A program made the position numbers and the translations under genes. A stretch of DNA of 64,000 nt, taken from assembly GCA_002709405.1 (NCBI GenBank), contig PAQV01000100.1:1-64000 (forward strand). Reading direction: 5' to 3'. Of the stretch, positions 58,604 through 64,000 are shown piece after piece. Below the pieces are notes generated by a model. That model was not told where the DNA came from. It did no database searches and worked only from the letters and a program-made list of their open reading frames with translations. The number at the start of each line of letters is the position of its first letter. Within the stretch, counting starts at the first letter, position 1. The stretch is from Paracoccaceae bacterium (GTDB lineage Bacteria > Pseudomonadota > Alphaproteobacteria > Rhodobacterales > Rhodobacteraceae).

Positions 58604-60232
58604 GTGCAGCAGATCTTGGGAGCCTGGGCGGGGCTGGACCCGCGTAAAAGAATCATGCTTGGCGTGACCGCGCTTCTCGTGATCGCGACCCTTTTCGGCA
58701 TGAGCAAACTCGCTTCGCGGCCGAACATGGCCCTGTTGTACGCGGGTCTGGATGGGGCATCGGCCGGGGACATCGTTCGATCCCTTGAACAAAAGGGCGT
58801 TCCGTACCAGGTGCGCGGCGATTCGATTTATGTCCCGATGCGGGACCGCGACGCGTTGCGCATGACTTTGGCCGGTGACGGATTGCCGGCGACAGGGGGC
58901 CGTGGGTACGAATTGCTTGATGGGTTGTCCGGGTTCGGCACCACGTCGCAGATGTTCGATGCAGCCTATTGGCGTGCAAAAGAAGGGGAATTGGCCAGGA
59001 CGATCGTTGGCAGCCCGCACATCTCTCAGGCGCGTGTCCATATCGCCAACGGCTCCAGCAACCCCTTCCAACGCAGCGTGAAACCGACGGCTTCCATCGC
59101 GGTTGTCCCATCCGGAGGCGCCATTTCCGTCGAGCAGGCCCAGGCCCTGCGCTTCCTCGTCGCGTCGGCAGTCGCCGGGCTGGATATCGCCGATGTGGCC
59201 GTCATCGATTCGAACGGCCAGGTGATCGGAGCCAACGAAGAGACCGCAACGGGCACCGCCGCTCAGGACCGTGCCGAAGCCTTGAGGGAAAAGGTCCTGC
59301 GGTTGATCGAGGCGCGTGTCGGCCGCGGCAACGCTGTGGTCGAGGTGACCGTGGACACCGTGACCGAAAGCGAATCGATCCGTGAACGGCGGTTCGACCC
59401 CGAGGGCCGCGTCGCCATCAGTACCGATACGGAAGAGCGCTCCAATACGTCTTCGGAAACCAACAACGGGGTCACCGTCGCGTCGAATTTGCCGGACGGA
59501 AACGCTGCCAATGGCGAATCGGGCAAGGCGGAAACGAGTGAAACACGCGAGCGCATCAATTACGAAGTGTCTGAAGTTGAACGTGAAGTCATTCGAAGCC
59601 CCGGGGCGGTCCGCCGTCTGACGATCGCGGTTCTGGTCAACAATCTCATCGTGGCCGACGCGAACGGCACCCCCCAATCCGTGGCTCGGGAAGATGCCGA
59701 GCTGGATGCCCTGCGCGAGTTGGTCGCATCCGCGGTCGGCTTCGACGAAGAACGCGGTGATGTCATCACGTTGAAGGCAATGGAATTGCCGGCCGTCGAG
59801 CCCGAAGGCACCACGGCCCAGGGCGGTTCGCTTCTGGATCTGACCGGGGTCGACGTCATGCAATTGGCGCAGGTCGGGATTCTGGCTTTGGTCGCCCTGG
59901 CTTTGGGTATGTTCGTGGTGCGCCCGATTCTTGCGGCCCCGTCGACCCAGGCATTGCCCTCTGAACCGGCCCCTGCCCTGCCCCCGGCTTCGGGCTCGAA
60001 TGACGGCGGCGATTTCGGCGTTGCGCCTCTCAACGGTGAAATCGACGGAGGATCGGACGGCTTTCTCCCTCCGCTGATGGGAGGCGGGATGGACGGCGGG
60101 ATCGGCGGTTTGCCTTCTCTGGACGGCAGCGACGACAGCGCGGCGGATCGACTGCGCAACCTGATCGGAGAACGTCAGGCGGAAACCATCGAAATCCTAC
60201 GGAACTGGCTTGAAGACGAGGAGAATGCCTGA
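58604..60232 (+). CDS. fliF: Flagellar MS-ring protein FliF
   Basis: A 542-residue inner-membrane ring protein. The first membrane helix lies near residues 17-36 and the second near 418-445, with the large periplasmic ring-building part between (YAGLDGASAGDIVRSLEQKG, PYQVRGDSIYVPMRDRDALR, ASIAVVPSGGAISVEQAQAL). The C-terminus DRLRNLIGERQAETIEILRN is the FliG-binding segment, implying that a FliG exists elsewhere. The start is GTG 58604 behind ACGGAGGATGAC. It overlaps fliH by one base. Confidence 0.96.
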   Translation: MQQILGAWAGLDPRKRIMLGVTALLVIATLFGMSKLASRPNMALLYAGLDGASAGDIVRSLEQKGVPYQVRGDSIYVPMRDRDALRMTLAGDGLPATGGRGYELLDGLSGFGTTSQMFDAAYWRAKEGELARTIVGSPHISQARVHIANGSSNPFQRSVKPTASIAVVPSGGAISVEQAQALRFLVASAVAGLDIADVAVIDSNGQVIGANEETATGTAAQDRAEALREKVLRLIEARVGRGNAVVEVTVDTVTESESIRERRFDPEGRVAISTDTEERSNTSSETNNGVTVASNLPDGNAANGESGKAETSETRERINYEVSEVEREVIRSPGAVRRLTIAVLVNNLIVADANGTPQSVAREDAELDALRELVASAVGFDEERGDVITLKAMELPAVEPEGTTAQGGSLLDLTGVDVMQLAQVGILALVALALGMFVVRPILAAPSTQALPSEPAPALPPASGSNDGGDFGVAPLNGEIDGGSDGFLPPLMGGGMDGGIGGLPSLDGSDDSAADRLRNLIGERQAETIEILRNWLEDEENA

Positions 60233-60840
60233 TGCCGATTTCGCACCTTCTTGAGGATTTCAAGACAACCGATCCGGCCGAAACAGCCACGCTCCTGATG
60301 AGCAATCTCGAACTCGAGGAACAGCGACTCGCGGCTTTCGAAAAGGGCTATTCCGCCGGCTGGGAGGACGCAATCGCCGCCGATACGCAGGGCAAGGCAC
60401 ATCTTTCGGCAGCGCTGACCCAGAACCTTGAGGAAGCGACCTTTTCTTATCACGAAGCGCTCGATCAGATGCAGCATGCCCTGACACCTGTGTTCGAAGC
60501 GATTGCCGAACAATTGCTCCCCGGAATGGTACGCTCCGGCCTGGCGCCACATATCCTGCGCGCTTTGCAGGATTTAGCGGACGATGCAATGGGCCAGCCG
60601 CTGGTGCTGGCCGTCCCCCCCGGAACCGAAGCTTCCATCAGCCCGCTTCTGCCCGAGGCGGGCAGCGTGGACGTCATAATCGACGAAGACCCAAGCCTGG
60701 GTGACGGCCAAGCCAGATTGCATCTCGATGACGGGGGGATCGAAATCGACCTGACCACCCTGGCCGAAGATATGCGCGATGCCTTGGCAGCATATGTTTT
60801 CGAAACCCGCAAGGAGAGCACTCGTGACAGATCAGCATGA
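60232..60840 (+). CDS. fliH: FliH-like flagellar assembly protein
   Basis: A 202-residue cytoplasmic protein of the export ATPase complex. It has a helical, Glu/Ala-rich N-terminal half (ELEEQRLAAFEKGYSAGWED, typical for FliH) and an alpha/beta C-terminal half (AEQLLPGMVRSGLAPHILRA, LPEAGSVDVIIDEDPSLGDG, QARLHLDDGGIEID) resembling the FliH/V-ATPase E-type domain. Its start coincides with the fliF stop (TGATG). It links FliI to the C-ring through FliN, the next gene. Confidence 0.85.
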   Translation: MPISHLLEDFKTTDPAETATLLMSNLELEEQRLAAFEKGYSAGWEDAIAADTQGKAHLSAALTQNLEEATFSYHEALDQMQHALTPVFEAIAEQLLPGMVRSGLAPHILRALQDLADDAMGQPLVLAVPPGTEASISPLLPEAGSVDVIIDEDPSLGDGQARLHLDDGGIEIDLTTLAEDMRDALAAYVFETRKESTRDRSA

Positions 60841-61117
60841 CGGGGACGGCCGCGCCGAGGCCGGCAACCCATTTTCCGCAGTGCCGATAGAAATCGTGGT
60901 CAGCGTCGGCAAGGCACGCCCGCTGGTTCGCGATTTGATGCGCCTGGGCGAAAACGCGGTCCTGGGCCTGGATCGCCGGGTCGAGGATCCGGTCGAGTTA
61001 TATGTCGGTGACAAACTCGTCGCCCGAGGTGAACTGGAAGAAGTCGAAGGTGACGTTCCCGGCCAACTGGCCGTTCGCCTGACCGAAATCGCCAATCTGC
61101 GCGATGAATTGGGCTGA
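60824..61117 (+). CDS. fliN: Flagellar motor switch protein FliN
   Basis: A 97-residue C-ring subunit made almost entirely of a SpoA domain: VPIEIVVSVGKARPLVRDLM, RLGENAVLGLDRRVEDPVEL and YVGDKLVARGELEEV. GTG 60824 is preceded by AAGGAGA at a 6-nt gap and lies 17 nt inside the end of fliH. The longer in-frame ATG at 60779 has no such signal. FliM and FliG, its C-ring partners, are not in the window. Confidence 0.93.
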   Translation: MTDQHDGDGRAEAGNPFSAVPIEIVVSVGKARPLVRDLMRLGENAVLGLDRRVEDPVELYVGDKLVARGELEEVEGDVPGQLAVRLTEIANLRDELG

Positions 61118-61121
61118 CACC

Positions 61122-61859
61122 ATGCGCGCCCTTGGCTGCATCTTCGCGATGGCCTTACTGGCCCTCGCACTACCCGATCCGGCCCAAGCCCAGGAAATTT
61201 CGGTCTCTCTTGGCGATGGGGGGTCTTTGACGGCCCGGTCGATCCAATTGATCCTGTTGATCACGGTTCTAAGCATAGCACCTGGGCTGGTGATCATGAT
61301 CACCTGCTTTCCGTTCCTCGTCACGGTGTTATCAATCCTGCGCCAGGCGATCGGGTTGCAGCAGGCTCCACCAAACATGTTGATCGTCAGCTTGGCGTTG
61401 TTCCTGACCTACTTCGTCATGGAGCCCGTGTTCACAACAGCTTGGGAAAACGGAATAGACCCTCTTCTGTCCGAGTCGATCGACGCTGAGACCGCCTTTC
61501 TCCGCACGTTGGAACCCTTCCGAGACTTCATGGCCGCGCGGCTGGACGAAGACACTTATATCTCCATGGCAACGCTGCGGCCCGATGCAGACCTCGACGC
61601 TGCCGCTCGAGATGCACAATTGTCCCTGCTTGTTCCAAGCTTTCTGCTGTCCGAGATCTCTCGTGCTTTCCAGATCGGATTTGTCATATTCCTGCCGTTC
61701 CTGGTCATTGACCTTGTTGTCGCCGCCATTCTTATGTCCATGGGCATGATGATGGTGCCGCCTGCGGTCGTAGCCCTACCGTTCAAACTCGCGTTTTTTG
61801 TTGTGGCCGACGGTTGGAGCCTCATTGCCGGGTCCCTGGTTCGCAGCTATTTTCAATAA
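61122..61859 (+). CDS. fliP: Flagellar export gate protein FliP
   Basis: A 245-residue inner-membrane protein with a cleavable signal (MRALGCIFAMALLALALPDP) and four core helices. The family signatures are SIQLILLITVLSIAPGLVIM, TCFPFLVTVLSILRQAIGLQ (start of block), QAPPNMLIVSLALFLTYFVM and VPSFLLSEISRAFQIGFVIF. ATG 61122 gives the natural signal peptide; ATG 61104, inside fliN, is an alternative. FliO, usually upstream of fliP, is absent here. It is the last gene of the fliF operon; no clear terminator follows. Confidence 0.95.
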   Translation: MRALGCIFAMALLALALPDPAQAQEISVSLGDGGSLTARSIQLILLITVLSIAPGLVIMITCFPFLVTVLSILRQAIGLQQAPPNMLIVSLALFLTYFVMEPVFTTAWENGIDPLLSESIDAETAFLRTLEPFRDFMAARLDEDTYISMATLRPDADLDAAARDAQLSLLVPSFLLSEISRAFQIGFVIFLPFLVIDLVVAAILMSMGMMMVPPAVVALPFKLAFFVVADGWSLIAGSLVRSYFQ

Positions 61860-62606
61860 CGGTTTCATCCCGCCTGTACTGGTAAGCTTCAAATTGCCTG
61901 CATCCGGCATCTTCACCTCCAGACAAAAAGAACTGTGGGAACAATGGCTTACAAAATCGCCATTTACGCCCTTCGTATTTGGGTGACGTCCGACGCCCGT
62001 CCCAGAGCTTGCCGCGCATGATCGCGAACCGAATGTGTCCCTATTGGTGACGCTTGTTATATCTCTCCGCTTTCATCCGCCAATTTCGGCCCGGCCGCGA
62101 GCAATAGGGTAAGCCGCTTTTCAATGCGCCTCTGAAACAACCGGCGTCATGCTCATGATCTTCAGGCAGGCAGCCCACCTTTTGCAGACAGCTCAAGAAT
62201 CCGCAGGATCCGATCCGCACAATTGACCCGTCTAGCATGGTCCAACAGGTCTGTCGGGCATCAGCTACGGCCGAAGGTGGCATACGTCTTGGTATTCGTA
62301 CCGCACCTGGCCCACCCTTTCAGGCGCCCTCACCCTCAGCTTAGGTCAAAATTGATCGTAACGCGCTCTTGGGATTCGGGTAGGCTCGCTCTGATGCATC
62401 GCGTTGGCATGCCCACGCCGGTCATCAACGCGCGAATTACCTTGAGGGTTCAGCAAAAAGGTCGAAAACAAACTACCTGCGTCACTCTCGAACAATAAGA
62501 CGAGGCATGTCGCCGCTCATTCTTTGAAGCAGGGTTTAAGCCGCGCCTTAATACTCATTGGGCCCCGGCCCACAAAGGGCGCGACATCTGATGCGGGCCA
62601 TTCAAG
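61860..62606. other. 747-bp stretch without a supported gene
   Basis: It lies between the convergent fliP and flgI genes and is the only gap over 300 bp in the window. Stop codons are frequent in all frames and the longest frames (for example 62041-62283 on minus, 62223-62498 on plus) have unbalanced, Arg/Cys-rich compositions without homology I recognise. I see no strong hairpin terminator, tRNA or terminal inverted repeats. It may hold a decayed gene or a small RNA, but nothing can be supported. Confidence 0.6.
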
Positions 62607-63704
62607 TCAGCGGACAACGAACTCTGCATGCAAGGCTCCGGCCGCCTTGATTGCTTGTAATATGTCGATCATGTCGCGCGGCGACACGCCCAGCGCGTTC
62701 AGGCCTGCAATCACTTGCGACAAGGACGTGGCTTCCGGAACTTCCGCCAGGCTGATGCCCGGATCCTCTTCGATCTCGGCGCCGGTCCGTTGGACTACAA
62801 CCGTCTCGCCTCGGGCAAAGGGGTTCGGCTGGACGGCGATCGGGGCCTCTTCAACACGCAGCGTGAGGTTGCCCTGCGATACAGCCACCCTGGAAATACG
62901 AACATCATCGCCCATGACTATGGTCCCGGACCGCTGGTCCACGACAACTCGAGCCTTTCTTTCGGGTTCGACCAGGATGTTTTCTACGCGCTCCAACGCA
63001 TGAGCCGTCGATTCGGTGCGCGTGGCCCCGATGTTCAGCTCGATGGTGCCGGAGTCCCGCATCACCGCGACGTCACGGCGGAATTCCCGGTTGATGGCGT
63101 TTTCGATCCGGCCGGCCGTGGTAAAATCAGGTTCTCTCAAGGCAAGCCGAACAGTGCTTAGGGACGACAATTCAAAATCGATTTCTCGTTCCACGCGCGC
63201 GCCGGACGGGATCAGACCGGCCGTCGGCACTCCCGTCGTGACAGATGCGGCATCACCTTCGGCCACGGCGCCACCGGCCAGGACGGTGCCCTGGGCCACC
63301 GCGTAAATCTGGCCATCGGCTGCGTTCAACGGCGTCATGATCAACGTGCCTCCCATGAGGCTTTTCGCATCTCCAATAGCTGACACGGTGACATCGATCT
63401 GAGAGCCAGCCCGGGAAAACGGCGGCAGGCTGGCCGTCACCAGAACCGCGGCCACGTTTTTCGGTCGGAATTGTTCCCCTGTCACGTTGACGCCCAGCCG
63501 TTCCAGGATGGTCGCCATGATGTCTTCGGTAAATGGGGCGTTTCTCAACCCGTCTCCGGTTCCGTTCAGGCCAACGACAAGACCGTAGCCCACCAAGTCG
63601 TTTCCTCGGACGCCGTCGAATTCGACGAGGTCCTTCAGCCGGACCGGAGCGGCAGACAGCGTTGCGGGGAGGATGAGCAGAAGCAGAAGGGTCAGAAATC
63701 GCAT
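62607..63704 (-). CDS. flgI: Flagellar P-ring protein FlgI
   Basis: Periplasmic P-ring subunit of 365 residues with a signal peptide (MRFLTLLLLLILPATLSA). The mature protein begins APVRLKDLVEFDGVRGNDLV with GYGLVVGLNGTGDGLRNAPF, the FlgI signature; further blocks are VTASLPPFSRAGSQIDVTVS and the C-terminal LSQVIAGLNALGVSPRDMID. The length is normal. The ATG shares one base with the flgL stop, so flgL-flgI are coupled. Confidence 0.96.
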   Translation of the reverse strand: MRFLTLLLLLILPATLSAAPVRLKDLVEFDGVRGNDLVGYGLVVGLNGTGDGLRNAPFTEDIMATILERLGVNVTGEQFRPKNVAAVLVTASLPPFSRAGSQIDVTVSAIGDAKSLMGGTLIMTPLNAADGQIYAVAQGTVLAGGAVAEGDAASVTTGVPTAGLIPSGARVEREIDFELSSLSTVRLALREPDFTTAGRIENAINREFRRDVAVMRDSGTIELNIGATRTESTAHALERVENILVEPERKARVVVDQRSGTIVMGDDVRISRVAVSQGNLTLRVEEAPIAVQPNPFARGETVVVQRTGAEIEEDPGISLAEVPEATSLSQVIAGLNALGVSPRDMIDILQAIKAAGALHAEFVVR

Positions 63705-64000
63705 CAGATGTAATTCAGCAGTGATAGGCGCGACATGCGCGCGGTTACGGCGTACAGGCTTTCAAGGCGCACCTGCACGTCATCAAGCCGAGTGGCCGTT
63801 TCGAAGGCATCCGCGCCAACCAGCGTTGTTCTGGCCTGCTCAAAACCTATTCGCGCGGCTGCGTTCCGCGTCTTGGCGGATTCGATCCGTTCCTGAGCCG
63901 CGCCGATATCGGCTTGCAGGCTCGTCAAAGACGATTGAGCGTTGAGCATCACGGACGCTGCGGCGTCAAAGACCTCAATCTGTTCGTCGATGTCGAAACC
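63704..64000 (-). CDS. flgL: Hook-filament junction protein FlgL, C-terminal part
   Basis: The frame is open to the right edge of the window, so only about the last 98 residues are seen and the N-terminus lies outside. The sequence is helical, with TSLQADIGAAQERIESAKTR and LDDVQVRLESLYAVTARMSR, and ends LSLLNYI. This is the flagellin-like D0 end of FlgL, where the pattern VRLESLYAVTARMSRLSLLN matches flagellin-type C-termini. The place upstream of flgI supports FlgL over flagellin. FlgK and flgE are expected beyond the edge. Confidence 0.82.
   Translation of the reverse strand, partial: GFDIDEQIEVFDAAASVMLNAQSSLTSLQADIGAAQERIESAKTRNAAARIGFEQARTTLVGADAFETATRLDDVQVRLESLYAVTARMSRLSLLNYI

Noticed and set aside
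62041-62283. 80-codon minus-strand frame in the fliP-flgI gap, possibly a transposase remnant
   Set aside because: The AERYNKRHQ end faintly resembles IS5-type C-termini but no catalytic residues, terminal repeats or neighbouring fragments are seen.

Overview
The window looks like chromosomal DNA of a marine alphaproteobacterium of the Rhodobacteraceae (Roseobacter group). The evidence is GC-rich coding sequence, two Hint_2-type secreted proteins, FlaF/FlbT flagellin regulators, single-domain FlgJ with a separate flagellar transglycosylase, DapD/DapE lysine synthesis, and two polyamine-type ABC transporters. I found no tRNA, rRNA, CRISPR array, prophage or insertion sequence. The genus is not determined.

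1-7.6 kb: the 3' end of a PQQ-type sugar dehydrogenase gene faces a lone ectoine-hydrolase-like M24 enzyme. Divergent from the latter is a polyamine-type ABC operon (ATPase, binding protein, DUF1330 protein, two oversized permeases). 7.6-13.2 kb, minus strand: MltB-like transglycosylase, RNase R, a DUF2064 glycosyltransferase-like protein and dapE. 13.5-16.2 kb: a tandem pair of Hint-domain proteins. 16.3-17.7 kb: dapD with a GlsB-like membrane protein and a small unknown. 17.9-19.3 kb: a compact operon of a PepSY-like exported protein, a cytochrome b561-type membrane protein and a membrane-anchored LuxR-type regulator. 19.4-26 kb: threonine/serine dehydratase, LOG-family hydrolase, three unknowns, rlmN, an IalB-family protein and an R. 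etli-type asparaginase.

26-34 kb: a putrescine uptake and catabolism locus made of a class III aminotransferase, a GntR/FCD regulator, potFGHI and a PuuB-like FAD oxidase. A shared 15-bp motif (CGCAAYTTGATCAWA) precedes both the aminotransferase gene and potF and is a good candidate for the GntR operator. A ugd gene follows.

35.4-64 kb: most of one flagellar gene cluster, in alternating-strand blocks. These are flgD-fliK; flgJ-flgN; two nearly identical flagellins, flaF, flbT and a DUF1217 gene; fliI; flgB-flgC-fliE-fliQ-flgF-flgG-flgA-flgH-fliL-like; a FliJ-like gene, flhB-fliR-flhA, an SltF-like transglycosylase, a large unknown, motA, a MotE-like gene, a small membrane protein and fliL; fliF-fliH-fliN-fliP; and flgI-flgL. 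The window cuts flgL. fliG, fliM, motB, flgE and flgK are not in the window. The segment of about 52-57 kb within this cluster is clearly AT-richer than everything around it and carries a 749-residue exported protein next to motA that I cannot assign to a known family.

Several intergenic structures recur: a double-hairpin element present in both ABC operons, a purine-rich GGGTAYTTGGAAAGAGAAAG motif present three times, and hairpins directly after both binding-protein genes.
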